DNA of 64,000 bases, taken from the NCBI RefSeq assembly GCF_000217995.1, contig NC_015676.1, positions 124,001-188,000 of the forward strand, given 5' to 3'. Of this stretch, positions 55,133-64,000 are shown in pieces (within the stretch, counting starts at the first letter, position 1; each line of letters begins with the position of its first letter). Origin of the DNA: Methanosalsum zhilinae DSM 4017 (GTDB lineage: Archaea; Halobacteriota; Methanosarcinia; Methanosarcinales; Methanosarcinaceae). A program made the translations under genes and the position numbers. The notes beneath the pieces were generated by a model. It had not been told where the DNA came from and ran no database searches. It was given only the letters and a program-made list of their open reading frames with translations.

Positions 55133-55906
55133 TCAGTAAAGTACAACAAATATCAGAATTGCAGGTACGCATATAAGGACAGCCCAGTCGATACCGTTCA
55201 TTTCCAGTTCATGAAGGTATGTACGTGATATCCCCTGATAACATCGGCTCTGCATTGCCATAGTCAGATCATCTGCATCCCTGATCGAACTGATTATCAG
55301 GGGAACTGATATGGACGATACTGCTCGCAGGATATTATGACGTGGATCCATACCCCTTGATATCTGTGCTTCTCTTATCTGACGTGCATTCTCAAAAAAC
55401 ATTGGAATGAACCTGATAGACAGTGACATCATTGCTGCAAGGTCATGAGAAGTGATACCTGCAGCCTTTAGAGGAAGGGGTCGAAATAATCGTTCAAGCC
55501 CGTTAGTTATCATTGAAGGCCTGGTTGTTGCTGTAAGGATGGTTGCAAAGAGTATTAGCAGTACAAACCGTGTTACCACAGTCAGACCCAGTTCAAGACC
55601 TTCATAGGTTGGTTTAAGCGGACCTATTGAAAATATCAGGTCACCTTGGGTAAGGAACAACTGCATAAAAAATATCAGAGGAAAAAATATCATCATTGGT
55701 TTGAGTGAATGCCAGAAAGCCCTGAATCCCGTGCCTGAAATATATGAGCAAATCATAAAAAGGATTACAAGGGTTGCAAAATGTTCAGGAATACCTGCAG
55801 CAAACACAGCAATGCTAATACAAATTAGAGAAATTATTTTGGTCCTGGGATCAAGACGGTGCAAAAATGAGTCTCCAGGGAAATAGGAAAAGAACAGATT
55901 TGTCAT
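55133..55906 (-). CDS. ecfT: ECF transporter T component (EcfT)
   Basis: 257 residues with five or six membrane helices, HRLDPRTKIISLI at the N-terminus, and the two Ala-Arg-Gly-type coupling helices (REAQISRGMDPRH with the ARG-like signature, and ADDLTMAMQSRCYQG). It links the two ATPases to the substrate-binding BioY. Its ATG overlaps the stop of the preceding ATPase gene by four bases. Confidence 0.9.
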   Translation of the reverse strand: MTNLFFSYFPGDSFLHRLDPRTKIISLICISIAVFAAGIPEHFATLVILFMICSYISGTGFRAFWHSLKPMMIFFPLIFFMQLFLTQGDLIFSIGPLKPTYEGLELGLTVVTRFVLLILFATILTATTRPSMITNGLERLFRPLPLKAAGITSHDLAAMMSLSIRFIPMFFENARQIREAQISRGMDPRHNILRAVSSISVPLIISSIRDADDLTMAMQSRCYQGISRTYLHELEMNGIDWAVLICVPAILIFVVLY

Positions 55907-56732
55907 CCTATATCCCCTTTCCTGTCATGCAGACATTTAAGAATTTGATAACATGCATCATCAGCTGTAAAGATTGCATCATCAACTTCAAATCCTCTCT
56001 GCTTGATGTTTCTCATAAGGGTTGTGATGGGAGGTACATGGGACCGGGATTTTGTAATAAAATCCTTTGTAGACCCGCTAAATTCAACTTTTCCTTTTCG
56101 GATCAGGATCACCTCCTCGGCAACTGACAGTATTTCCGAGATCTGGTGGGAGACCATGATCACAGTGGTGCCTCTGGAATGTACTGTCTGCAGGTATTTA
56201 AGAAATGTTTTCCTCCCTTCAGAATCCATACCGGATGTTGGCTCATCAAGGATCAGATATTCGGGTCTGGTAGCCAGTACTCCTGCCATTGCCAGTCTTC
56301 TTTGCTCACCTCCACTGAGCTTGAATGGTGATTTTTCCAGCTGTTTCTGGTCTATACCGGCCATTTCGCCAGATTCTATCACTCTCTGGTGTATTTCATT
56401 TGTGTCAAGTCCCATGTTTGAAGGTCCAAAGGCAATATCTTCATATCCGGTTGTGCAGAACAGTTGTTTTTCTGGATTCTGGAATAAAACCCCCACTTTT
56501 TTTTAACTTCCCGGGAGGCTGCATTCATCCCATCAATTGTAACAGTGCCGGAATCAGGTTTGAGCAGACCATTGAAGAGCCTGATCAGTGTAGATTTGCC
56601 TGAACCACTGTCCCCGACGATTCCAGTAAATTTTCCCTTCCTGATTTCAAAGCTTACATCCTCAAGTGCATCAGTCTGAGCAGATGTTCCCCTGTTGTAT
56701 GAATAGCTTATATTCCTGAGAGTGATTGACAT
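55903..56732 (-). pseudogene. ecfA2: ECF transporter ATPase 2, frameshifted as sequenced
   Basis: The first frame from ATG 56732 gives VGDSGSGKSTLIRLFNGLL (Walker A) and ends in REVKKK. An A8 run (56497-56504) followed by G5 shifts the frame; the next frame continues VGVLFQNPEKQLF (Q-loop), KLSGGEQRRLAMAGVL (signature) and YLILDEPTSGMD (Walker B), then MVSHQ (H-loop). The full set of ABC motifs is present over both frames, and the neighbouring genes are intact, so a one-base error in the run is more likely than gene loss. Confidence 0.85.
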
Positions 56733-57547
56733 ATTCTATCAGCAAGCCTGTTAATATCTGTAAAATGAAAATCTGGTTCAATTATGTTCGCCTGTTGAAG
56801 GCGCCTGATCAGCTGTATGATGTCTGGTACATCTATTCCCATCTCTTCCAGTCCTTCCTGCATAAAGAACTCAGATGGTGGCCCTGTATACCTGATCTCA
56901 TTATTATCCATCAGTACTATTCTGTCAGCATTGAGAACCTCTTCCAGCATATGGGTCACATAGATCATTGTTCTGCCGCTGCTTCTTATATTATTCAGAT
57001 AGGTAAGTATTTCCAGGCGTCCTCCCTGATCCAGCATGGATGTTACCTCGTCAAAGATAATGCATTCGGGATCCATTGCCATGACGCCTGCAATGGCTGC
57101 TCTCTGCATCTGTCCTCCGCTAAGGCTTTTTGGTTCTCTGTCCCTGAACTCTTCCATTGAGGTATCTGATAATGCCCTATCTGTTCGTTTTTTTATGTTT
57201 TCAGAGGACAGTGCCAGATTTTCAGGACCAAAGGCTACATCTTCTTCAACTGTTGTCCTGACAAATTGTGTATCTGGGTTCTGGAAGACCATACCTACAA
57301 CTTGGCGTATCGTCCATAGATTGGAGGGTAGCGAAGTATCCATTCCGTTTACAGTGACAGCTCCTCTATCAGGTATCAGCAATCCATTGAGGTGCTTTAT
57401 CAGGGTAGATTTTCCGCATCCGTTTTTACCGACCAGTGCAACGAATTCTCCTCTTTTTATATCAAGACTGATTCCGTTAAGTGCTGGGGTGCCGTCAGGA
57501 TAACTATAGTATATGTTATCCACTTTGATGATAGTCTCAGATCTCAT
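56708..57547 (-). CDS. ecfA1: ECF transporter ATPase 1
   Basis: About 279 residues from ATG 57547 (MRSETIIKVD), which overlaps the bioY stop by 11 bases; an earlier in-frame ATG at 57571 lies deeper inside bioY. Motifs: VGKNGCGKSTLIKHLNG, GMVFQNPDTQFV, SLSGGQMQRAAIAGVM, CIIFDEVTSMLD and VTHML. It powers biotin uptake with the second ATPase. Gene order is bioY, ATPase, ATPase, ecfT, all overlapping. Confidence 0.9.
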   Translation of the reverse strand: MRSETIIKVDNIYYSYPDGTPALNGISLDIKRGEFVALVGKNGCGKSTLIKHLNGLLIPDRGAVTVNGMDTSLPSNLWTIRQVVGMVFQNPDTQFVRTTVEEDVAFGPENLALSSENIKKRTDRALSDTSMEEFRDREPKSLSGGQMQRAAIAGVMAMDPECIIFDEVTSMLDQGGRLEILTYLNNIRSSGRTMIYVTHMLEEVLNADRIVLMDNNEIRYTGPPSEFFMQEGLEEMGIDVPDIIQLIRRLQQANIIEPDFHFTDINRLADRICQSLSGI

Positions 57548-58091
57548 ATTTTGTTGTGATGTATGAAGCAATTGATACCTTTATCAGATCGGCAATAACA
57601 AAGGGAACAACTCCAATAGTCAGTGCTTCAATCAGTTCCAGATCTGCAACTGCCATCATCTGGGTGACACCTGCAAGATAGATCACAGCCAGTCCACATA
57701 TGATTATTGAAGCATTGGATATAAACCGCTCTGGAGTTCTGATTTCTTTGAGATATCCGATCAGTAATGCAGCAAATACAAATCCTACAAGATATCCTCC
57801 GGTTGGACCTAGCAGAATTCCAAGCCCGGATGCACCTCCTGCAAACACAGGCAGACCTATGATTCCAAGCAATAAATAAACAAGTACACTGATGGTACCC
57901 CATTTTTTCCCAAGCATGGTTCCTGCCAGAAATACGAAAAGAACCTGTGCTGTTAGGGGAACCGGACTGATCGGGATGGGGACTCTTATATAGGCACCAA
58001 CTGAGATCAGTGCAGCAAACAGTGCTGCAAATACCATTTTTCTTAGATCATCAGACTCTGGTGGGGGTGAATCAGTTTCATTGTAAACCAT
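57537..58091 (-). CDS. bioY: BioY biotin transporter substrate-binding component
   Basis: 184 residues with six membrane helices. BioY features: IRVPIPISPVPLTAQVLFVFLAG, GLPVFAGGASGLGILLGPTGGYLVGF in pieces, and the final helix PFVIADLIKVSIASYI. First gene of the ECF operon, so this operon imports biotin. No biotin synthesis gene is nearby. Confidence 0.92.
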   Translation of the reverse strand: MVYNETDSPPPESDDLRKMVFAALFAALISVGAYIRVPIPISPVPLTAQVLFVFLAGTMLGKKWGTISVLVYLLLGIIGLPVFAGGASGLGILLGPTGGYLVGFVFAALLIGYLKEIRTPERFISNASIIICGLAVIYLAGVTQMMAVADLELIEALTIGVVPFVIADLIKVSIASYITTKYEI

Positions 58092-58184
58092 AAATCAAAA
58101 ATGGTTAACATCGGATATAAATATTATTATTCAGATGAAAAAAAAGTAGCTGGATTGTGAAATCCAGCAGGACATATTGTCCAA

Positions 58185-59810
58185 TTACATATCTTCAGGC
58201 ATTTCCGGCATTCCGCCGCCACCGCCACCTCTGCCGCTTGATGCAATAACGTCATCAATTCTGAGGATCATTACTGCGGCTTCTGTGGCAGCATTGATTG
58301 CCTGGGTCTTGGTTCTGAGTGGTTCCACAACATTGTTCTCCCACATGTCAACAACCTTTCCGGTATAGACATCAAGACCTGCTTTCTTGTTACCTTTTTC
58401 ATGCTGGGATTTCATTTCAACCATTGTGTCAATGGGGTCAAGTCCTGCATTTTCTGCAAGTGTCTTTGGTACAACTTCCAGTGCTTCTGCAAACTTTGAG
58501 ACTGCAAGCTGTTCTCTTCCTTTAAGTGATGATGCATATTCAGAAAGTCTAAGAGATAGTTCTATCTCAGGGGAACCTCCTCCTGCAACGATCTGCCCAT
58601 CTTCAAGGGCAACACCTACAACACGCAGTGCATCGTGCAGTGCCCTGTCAAGACTTTCGACAACATGCTCTGTACCACCGTGGAGTACTATTGAAACGGC
58701 TTTAGGACTTGGACAGTCGATAACAAAGGTCATTTTTGTGCCACTGATATTTTTCTCCTCAACACGGCCAGCGGAGCCAAGGTCTGATTCACTGATCTCA
58801 TTGATATCCTGCAGGATTTTTGCACCGGTTGCCTTTGAGAGTTTTTCAAGATCACTGGTCTTCACTCTCCTGAGTGCATATATTCCTTCTTTCTGCAGGT
58901 AGTACTGGGCAAGGTCGTCAATTCCTTTCTGACAGAAGACCACATTTGCACCACTGCTGATAATCTTGCCTACCATATCCTTGATCATCTTTTCTTCCTG
59001 GTCCAGGAACATCTGCATCTGGTCAGGGGATGTTATCTTGATCTCTGCGTCCACTTCGGTTTTTTTCAGTTCTATTGCCTGGCTTAGCAGAAGGATCTTT
59101 GCATCCTTAACATGATCAGGCATACTGGGATGGACTTTTTCCTTATCAATGACAATTCCATTGATCAGCTCCGAATCTCTAATACTTCCACCTGCACGCT
59201 TTTCGATCTTGATGTCATCCACATCGACCTTGATGCCGGAATCAGTCTTTTCAGCAACTGCCCTTACAGCTTCTACGGTAAGCTTTGCAAGCTTTTCTTT
59301 ATGTGATTCTGCACCTTTGCCTGTAATTGCAGTGGATGCAATCTTCTCCAGGGTCTGGGTGTCATCTTCTGAAACATCAATTGTAATGGTCTTTAGGATA
59401 TCTGCTGATTTTTTTGCTGCTTCCCTGTAGCCACTGGAAATGATTGTCTGGTGAATTCCCATATCCATGAGATCTTCTGCCTTTTTGAGCAGTTCTCCTG
59501 CAAGGATGGATGCTGTTGTGGTTCCGTCTCCTACTTCATCATCCTGGGTCTTTGCAACCTCAACGATCATTTTTGCTGCCGGATGCTCGATATCCATTTC
59601 TTTGAGAATGGTGGCACCGTCATTTGTGATTACCACATCTCCCATTGAATCCACAAGCATTTTGTCCATTCCCTTGGGTCCAAGGGTTGTACGCACTGCA
59701 TCTGCAACAGCTTTTGCTGCCATGATGTTGTTTCCCTGGGCATCTCGGCCCCTGGTTCTCTGAGTACCTTCTGCCAATATAAATATGGGCTGTCCACTCA
59801 TATTTGCCAT
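58185..59810 (-). CDS. ths: Thermosome subunit (group II chaperonin)
   Basis: 541 residues from ATG 59810, eight bases after GGAGG; an in-frame ATG at 59879 is rejected for lack of a site. Motifs: [46 protein letters not shown], and the C-terminal [14 protein letters not shown] tail that lies inside the chamber. It forms a double-ring ATP-driven folding machine. A TATA-like ATTTATATAG lies near 59920. Monocistronic. Confidence 0.97.
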   Translation of the reverse strand: MANMSGQPIFILAEGTQRTRGRDAQGNNIMAAKAVADAVRTTLGPKGMDKMLVDSMGDVVITNDGATILKEMDIEHPAAKMIVEVAKTQDDEVGDGTTTASILAGELLKKAEDLMDMGIHQTIISSGYREAAKKSADILKTITIDVSEDDTQTLEKIASTAITGKGAESHKEKLAKLTVEAVRAVAEKTDSGIKVDVDDIKIEKRAGGSIRDSELINGIVIDKEKVHPSMPDHVKDAKILLLSQAIELKKTEVDAEIKITSPDQMQMFLDQEEKMIKDMVGKIISSGANVVFCQKGIDDLAQYYLQKEGIYALRRVKTSDLEKLSKATGAKILQDINEISESDLGSAGRVEEKNISGTKMTFVIDCPSPKAVSIVLHGGTEHVVESLDRALHDALRVVGVALEDGQIVAGGGSPEIELSLRLSEYASSLKGREQLAVSKFAEALEVVPKTLAENAGLDPIDTMVEMKSQHEKGNKKAGLDVYTGKVVDMWENNVVEPLRTKTQAINAATEAAVMILRIDDVIASSGRGGGGGGMPEMPEDM

Positions 59811-60043
59811 AATTCTAGCCTCCTTTATTGTAGTTGATTGATTAAAATTTGATTCAGGTTCATAATCTTTCAGGAGCATCAGATATGCTCGATTTTCCTA
59901 TTCTAAATGCAAGCACTTCTATATAAATCTATTCAATAATCTATCTGTGATGCTCACTGTAAGGAGGCAGTCTAAACAGGATAAATGCCAGAAAGACTAT
60001 GCTACCTGCTGCGTGCTGTAAACCTGTCATGTCAGACCTATAT

Positions 60044-60457
60044 TCAGTCCTCAGGCAGGTATATTTTTTCCAGATGATTGCTTACTCTGCAGTAGACATA
60101 GTCTCTGTAATTGTTGCGGTTGACAATATCAAATACAGCAATATCTGGAATATACCATGATACTGCGGTTACTATATTATTCTCTTCCATCTCAGCGACA
60201 ACATAATTGAGTTTTCCAAAATCATCAACCCATGTCCGCCAGTCGCTTGCCCGCATATCACTTGGATTCCCTGCAATTGCGGTTTCCAGTTTTTTGAGCA
60301 GGAAACCATATATCTGGAACCACTGTATATCATCCCGGCTGGCGTTTGCCTTTCCCTGCCTGATATCTTCTTCAAGCTGTTTTAAAAAAATAAATATATC
60401 ACTTGATTTTAATGTCTTACTGCTGATCTTTTTGAGTATAATGTTAGCCCCGTGCAT
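60044..60457 (-). CDS. Hypothetical helical protein
   Basis: About 137 residues from ATG 60457 (MHGANIILKK), which follows GGAGTG; the longer frame upstream runs over the rubrerythrin gene start on the other strand and is rejected. The sequence has ASRDDIQWFQIYGFLLKKLETAIAG and SDWRTWVDDFGKLNYVVAEMEE, helical and soluble. Family not recognised. Divergent from rubrerythrin, sharing a promoter region of about 190 bases. Confidence 0.65.
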   Translation of the reverse strand: MHGANIILKKISSKTLKSSDIFIFLKQLEEDIRQGKANASRDDIQWFQIYGFLLKKLETAIAGNPSDMRASDWRTWVDDFGKLNYVVAEMEENNIVTAVSWYIPDIAVFDIVNRNNYRDYVYCRVSNHLEKIYLPED

Positions 60458-60647
60458 GTCCACACTCCGTATGAAAAAGTATTCTCTGCTGCAGGCAGAT
60501 ATCGGTACTTTCTTTTTTATTTGTTCTGAAAATAGATAAGGTTTTTTCCAAATATAAGGACTATGAATGGTTAATCTTATCTGTAATTGACCAGATATAA
60601 ATATTAAAACGATTGCTATAAAGTATAAACAGATGTGGGGACTTCGT

Positions 60648-61229
60648 GTGGATAAAACCATAGAAAATATGACCAAGGCGTTTATTGGAGAGAGTCTGGC
60701 AAGAAACCGCTACACCAATTTTGCAAAGGTTGCAAAAAGTGAAGGATATGAACAGATCGCAGAGATATTTCTCAATACTGCAGAAAATGAAAGGGAACAT
60801 GCTAAATGGATGCTAAAGCTGATAACCGAACTTAAAGTTGAAAGCGGGAAGGGACCTGACAAAGTCAACCTTGATATTGATGTTCCTGTTTGTGGAACAA
60901 CTGTTGACAATTTAAATGATTCAATATCAGGGGAAGATTATGAAACACAGGTCATGTATCCCCAGTTCGCAGAAATCGCAGAACAGGAGGGTCTTCCGGA
61001 GATCGCAGAGAGGTTCAGGGCAATAGGTGAGGTTGAGAAACATCATCAGGAAAGATTTAAGAAACTCCTGTCCGAAGTTGAAAAAGGCACCGTATATAAA
61101 AAGAGTCAGGAAGTGCAATGGGTATGCAGGAAATGCGGATATGTACATACAGGTACAGAACCTCCAGAAGAGTGTCCGTCATGCGATCATGCATATAATT
61201 ATTTCCAGGTGAAGTGTGAAGAATACTGA
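60648..61229 (+). CDS. Rubrerythrin
   Basis: 193 residues from GTG 60648 (a longer ATG start at 60633 is possible). The N-terminal ferritin-like diiron domain has [31 protein letters not shown] and [11 protein letters not shown]; the second helix pair has [21 protein letters not shown] and [10 protein letters not shown]. The C-terminal rubredoxin-type zinc/iron site has [11 protein letters not shown] and [12 protein letters not shown]. It reduces hydrogen peroxide in anaerobes, protecting the methanogen from oxygen. Confidence 0.95.
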   Translation: MDKTIENMTKAFIGESLARNRYTNFAKVAKSEGYEQIAEIFLNTAENEREHAKWMLKLITELKVESGKGPDKVNLDIDVPVCGTTVDNLNDSISGEDYETQVMYPQFAEIAEQEGLPEIAERFRAIGEVEKHHQERFKKLLSEVEKGTVYKKSQEVQWVCRKCGYVHTGTEPPEECPSCDHAYNYFQVKCEEY

Positions 61230-61382
61230 TACCATACCTGATCAGGCTATTTGATTTAAAGGGCAGATACGAATGAATGCCCTTCCTTATTTTTTAAAGC
61301 TTACCACTTCTCCAGAAAGGCTAAAATGATCAATATTTTTTATATCCTGCTCCTGTATAAGATCAGAACCAAAATTAATAAA

Positions 61383-61457
61383 TGGCGTCCCGACCGAGAT
61401 TTGAACTCGGGTCTAAGGCTCCGCAGGCCTCAAGGATATCCACTACCCTATCGGGAC
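61383..61457 (-). tRNA. tRNA-Arg (anticodon GCG)
   Basis: The minus strand folds as a full cloverleaf: acceptor GTCCCGA/TCGGGAC, D-arm GGGTAGTGGATATCC, anticodon stem GAGGC/GCCTT with loop CTGCGGA (anticodon GCG), T-arm CCGAG-TTCAAAT-CTCGG, discriminator G and an encoded CCA. No intron. It reads CGC and CGU codons. Confidence 0.95.
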
Positions 61458-61556
61458 ATTCCGGAATTTAGCTAATGTGCTATCCTCATATAAATCTTAT
61501 CATAATCTTTACATTATCAATAAAAGTTAAATCCCCCTTTTACTGATTTATTAATC

Positions 61557-62738
61557 ATGACACTTACTCTAGGACTTGCAGGGAAACCAAATTCTGGAAA
61601 ATCCACCTTTTTTAAGGCTGCTACAATGGCAGAGGTGGAGATTGCCAATTATCCGTTTACAACAATTGAGGCAAATCATGGTGTAACCTATGTTCGTGCC
61701 GACTGTCCCTGCAGGGAAAAGGATGATCTCTGCGGCAACTGTAATGGGGGTATAAGGTATGTTCCCATTGAGGTAATTGATGTTGCAGGACTGGTACCGG
61801 ATGCCCATTTGGGTAGAGGTCTTGGGAACACTTTTCTTGATGAGCTGAGACAGGCATCGGCAATAATACATGTCATCGATGCCTCAGGTGGAACGGATAA
61901 TGAAGGTAATCCGGTTGATGTGGGTACGCAAGACCCACTGGATGATGTGAAATTTCTCAACCATGAACTGACAATGTGGATCCACTCAATACTCAAGCGC
62001 AACTGGGAAAGATTATCAAGAAAAACTAAAGCTGAAAGCCTTAAAGTCTCCCAGGTAATTGCAGATCAGCTTGCAGGGGCAGGTGTTGACGAGGAACAGG
62101 TACATCAGGCAATACTGGCAGCAAAGCCGGCCCAGGATCATACAAAATGGAGTGACCAGGAACTGTTATCTCTTTGCGATCATATCCGTATCATAAGTAA
62201 ACCAATGGTGATCGCTGCAAACAAGATAGATATTGCACCTGAGGATAACCTCAGTAAACTTAAAAGTACGGATTTGATGGTTATCGGTACAAGCGCTGCA
62301 GCTGAACTGGCCCTGAGATCTGCTGCAGGGTGTGGAATCATTGAATATTATCCCGGTGATGCCAGCTTCACTATCATCTGTGATGACCTGACCTCTTCCC
62401 AGAAAAAAGGCCTGCAAAGTCTTGAGCATTTTCTGGATAAACACCACAGGACAGGAGTACAGGAATGTATAAACCAGGCTGTCTTTGATCTGCTGGACCT
62501 TATTGTTGTTTATCCTGTTGAAGATGAGAAAAAGTGGACCGATAAAAATGATAATGTGCTGCCGGATGCATTTTTGATGAAAAAGGGTTCAACCGCCCAT
62601 GACCTTGCATACAGGGTGCATTCAGATATAGGTGATAGGTTCCTGTATGCGGTGGATGCAAGAACAAGAATGCGCCTGGGTGAAAAACATGAACTTGAAC
62701 ATAATGATGTGATCAAGATCGTATCAACAGCAAACTGA
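61557..62738 (+). CDS. OBG/YchF-like GTPase with TGS domain
   Basis: 393 residues: G1 GLAGKPNSGKSTFFKAAT, G2 region NYPFTTIEANHG, a Cys-rich insert CPCREKDDLCGNCNGG, G3 DVAGLVPDAHLGRGLGNTFL in pieces, G4 AANKID, and a C-terminal TGS domain with LMKKGSTAHDLAYRVHSDIG and HNDVIKIVSTAN. Archaeal members bind ribosome-associated RNA. The Cys insert could bind zinc. Monocistronic, after tRNA-Arg. Confidence 0.9.
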   Translation: MTLTLGLAGKPNSGKSTFFKAATMAEVEIANYPFTTIEANHGVTYVRADCPCREKDDLCGNCNGGIRYVPIEVIDVAGLVPDAHLGRGLGNTFLDELRQASAIIHVIDASGGTDNEGNPVDVGTQDPLDDVKFLNHELTMWIHSILKRNWERLSRKTKAESLKVSQVIADQLAGAGVDEEQVHQAILAAKPAQDHTKWSDQELLSLCDHIRIISKPMVIAANKIDIAPEDNLSKLKSTDLMVIGTSAAAELALRSAAGCGIIEYYPGDASFTIICDDLTSSQKKGLQSLEHFLDKHHRTGVQECINQAVFDLLDLIVVYPVEDEKKWTDKNDNVLPDAFLMKKGSTAHDLAYRVHSDIGDRFLYAVDARTRMRLGEKHELEHNDVIKIVSTAN

Positions 62739-62798
62739 AATTAGAACCTTTCCCGAAATTCCTGAAATACAACTAAGATTGATGCTTTGGTCAATATT

Positions 62799-63458
62799 AT
62801 GATATCCCGGCTCTATAAACTCTATCTTCATCGCAGAATAATGCGAAACCGGGATTCTATTCCCGGACACATAACATTGGTACTTTCAGAATCAGGCTTG
62901 CTGACATCTGATGGATACAAATCGCTACAATCAACTGTTGATATATGCAGGGAACTTGGTATACAGATGATCAGCATCTATGTGGATATCCTTGATACCG
63001 AGAATCGTCTAAAGCAGGAGGTGGCCTGCAGGCTGATAGCAGATCTCGAACGGATGGTGTCCCGTCTATCCTACAGCCCAAAACTTAAGATATACTCACT
63101 TGATGGAGAACTGTATAAAGAAGTAGATGGTTCAGTACCTGAAATATTTTTTTCAGCAGGTTTTGGAGGAAGGGATGAGATCACAAAGGCAGTAAGATCC
63201 ATATTAGGTGATGTGGAAAAAGGCAGAGTAAAGGTCGAGGAAATTGATGAGAATATTCTGGAATCAAGGTTAATGCTTCAGAATGAACCTGATGTTGTGA
63301 TTCGTGCAGGAGGTCGGAACCTGTCTGATTTTCTGATATGGCAGTCGGTATACTCTGAACTCTTCTTTACAGATATCAACTGGTCTGACATAAGGGATAT
63401 TGATGTTTTAAGGATTATCCGGGATTACCAGATGCGCCAGCGAAGGTTTGGACGATAA
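62799..63458 (+). CDS. Cis-prenyltransferase (UPP synthase) family protein lacking the catalytic Asp
   Basis: About 219 residues from ATG 62799. The frame of the family is visible: YKLYLHRRIMRNRDSIPGHITLV, GYKSLQSTVDICRELGIQMISIY, and the C-terminal RAGGRNLSDFLIWQSVYSEL with FFTDINWSDI. The normal N-terminal MDGNxR motif, which holds the catalytic Asp and binds the diphosphate, reads LSESGLL here. It may be a non-catalytic subunit, comparable to NgBR/Nus1, or a changed enzyme; an active partner is expected elsewhere. Confidence 0.75.
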   Translation: MISRLYKLYLHRRIMRNRDSIPGHITLVLSESGLLTSDGYKSLQSTVDICRELGIQMISIYVDILDTENRLKQEVACRLIADLERMVSRLSYSPKLKIYSLDGELYKEVDGSVPEIFFSAGFGGRDEITKAVRSILGDVEKGRVKVEEIDENILESRLMLQNEPDVVIRAGGRNLSDFLIWQSVYSELFFTDINWSDIRDIDVLRIIRDYQMRQRRFGR

Positions 63459-63464
63459 TCCATT

Positions 63465-63893
63465 TCATTTATTATTTACTTTTCTCTCCATAACAAGTGC
63501 ATTATCGTCGGGATAGTAGTTCCTGATTCTACCCCTTACAGAAAAACCATACCTTCTATAAAATTCCTGTACCTGTGTGCTATTTTCTCGCACTTCCAGA
63601 AATATCGCCTTTAAACCGCGTCTTGCTGCATATTCTATGGACCATCTGATCAGCACTGATCCAATACCCTGTCTGCGGTGGTGGGGATGGACTGCAATAT
63701 TTGCAAGATGTGCATAGCTATTTACGACAAAAATAATAAGATATCCTGTAATATTTTTCTCAGTCTGATAAACAACAAACCCAGGATGACCTGTAAAAGA
63801 ATAGAATATCCCCTCAGGCCAGGGATTTGGGAATGACATCCTCTCAATTTCTAATATTTCCTTCAGGTCACTGAACTTTGCTTTCCTGATCAT
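63465..63893 (-). CDS. rimI: RimI-type protein N-acetyltransferase
   Basis: 142 residues, GNAT fold: ILEIERMSFPNPWPEGIFYSF at the N-terminus, ANIAVHPHHRRQGIGSVLIRW (acetyl-CoA loop), FLEVRENSTQVQEFYRRYGF and RIRNYYPDDNALVMER at the C-terminus, as in RimI and archaeal Ard1. It acetylates protein N-termini. Convergent with the prenyltransferase gene, 6 bases apart. Confidence 0.92.
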   Translation of the reverse strand: MIRKAKFSDLKEILEIERMSFPNPWPEGIFYSFTGHPGFVVYQTEKNITGYLIIFVVNSYAHLANIAVHPHHRRQGIGSVLIRWSIEYAARRGLKAIFLEVRENSTQVQEFYRRYGFSVRGRIRNYYPDDNALVMERKVNNK

Positions 63894-64000
63894 CTGATTA
63901 CAGATGAATATTCCTTCACCCTTTTAGGGATATCTGCTGAAACCCTGATTTTTCAGATATTTTTAAAAATATTCACTGATTATATTGTTCCCGGATTGAG
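63894..64000. other. Upstream region at window end
   Basis: 107 bases upstream of rimI; no gene seen in the part available. Confidence 0.4.

Overview
The window is archaeal chromosome, most likely from a methanogen of the Methanosarcinaceae. The evidence is a group II chaperonin (thermosome), a CDC48-type double AAA+ ATPase, an Orc1/Cdc6 protein, PGF-pre-PGF and PGF-CTERM surface-protein signals, PAS/HisKA_2 sensor kinases of the kind common in Methanosarcina relatives, archaeal Shine-Dalgarno sites (GGAGG, GGTGA) and short TATA-driven leaders. The genus is inference; no methanogenesis gene is present.

The window has two halves. Positions 1-31,200 are visibly AT-richer, loosely packed and full of repeats and broken genes: an accessory region. 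Positions 31,400-64,000 are ordinary, tightly packed housekeeping DNA.

Accessory half: (a) 1-6.7 kb, a minus-strand group: a PLD-like nuclease, a tyrosine-recombinase catalytic domain, and a UvrD helicase/PD-(D/E)XK nuclease that overlaps the start of a large type III-like DNA methyltransferase. The methyltransferase is cut by an IS5-type element at the window edge. (b) 6.7-9.4 kb, an Orc1/Cdc6 gene flanked by dyads, 39-bp repeats and inverted copies of a short terminus motif, resembling the replication module of a plasmid or provirus. (c) 9.4-12.6 kb, a nuclease between two triplets of zinc ribbons, a winged-helix regulator and a PD-(D/E)XK nuclease. (d) 13-19 kb, small membrane or unknown proteins, decayed surface-protein pieces, a 67-bp tandem array of 7.6 units, a second IS5 remnant in opposite orientation, and a GLUG-repeat surface protein. 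(e) 19-31 kb, two near-identical 131-bp MITEs in inverted orientation around an endonuclease/exonuclease/phosphatase protein, a PAS/GAF sensor kinase, and a 1733-residue GLUG surface protein.

Core half: a PGF-CTERM protein, CysRS, a second PAS sensor kinase, CDC48, MscS, GerW plus DUF2953, TspO, a flavoprotein, an AddB/AddA-like helicase-nuclease pair, two Hsp20-like proteins, two small ferritin-like proteins, MsrB, PspC and pentapeptide membrane proteins, an ArsR-permease pair, a BioY-EcfA-EcfA-EcfT biotin transporter operon, the thermosome, rubrerythrin, tRNA-Arg(GCG), an OBG/YchF-type GTPase with TGS domain, a divergent cis-prenyltransferase and RimI.

Four conserved genes (methyltransferase, CysRS, MsrB, EcfA2) are each broken by a one-base shift inside a run of 6-8 A/T. 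This is either a base-calling signature or real homopolymer decay, and it matters for reading this window. The most interesting uncharacterised content is the coupled helicase-nuclease/methyltransferase group with its PLD and recombinase neighbours, the Orc1/Cdc6 repeat region, and the 67-bp array built of two alternating dyads.
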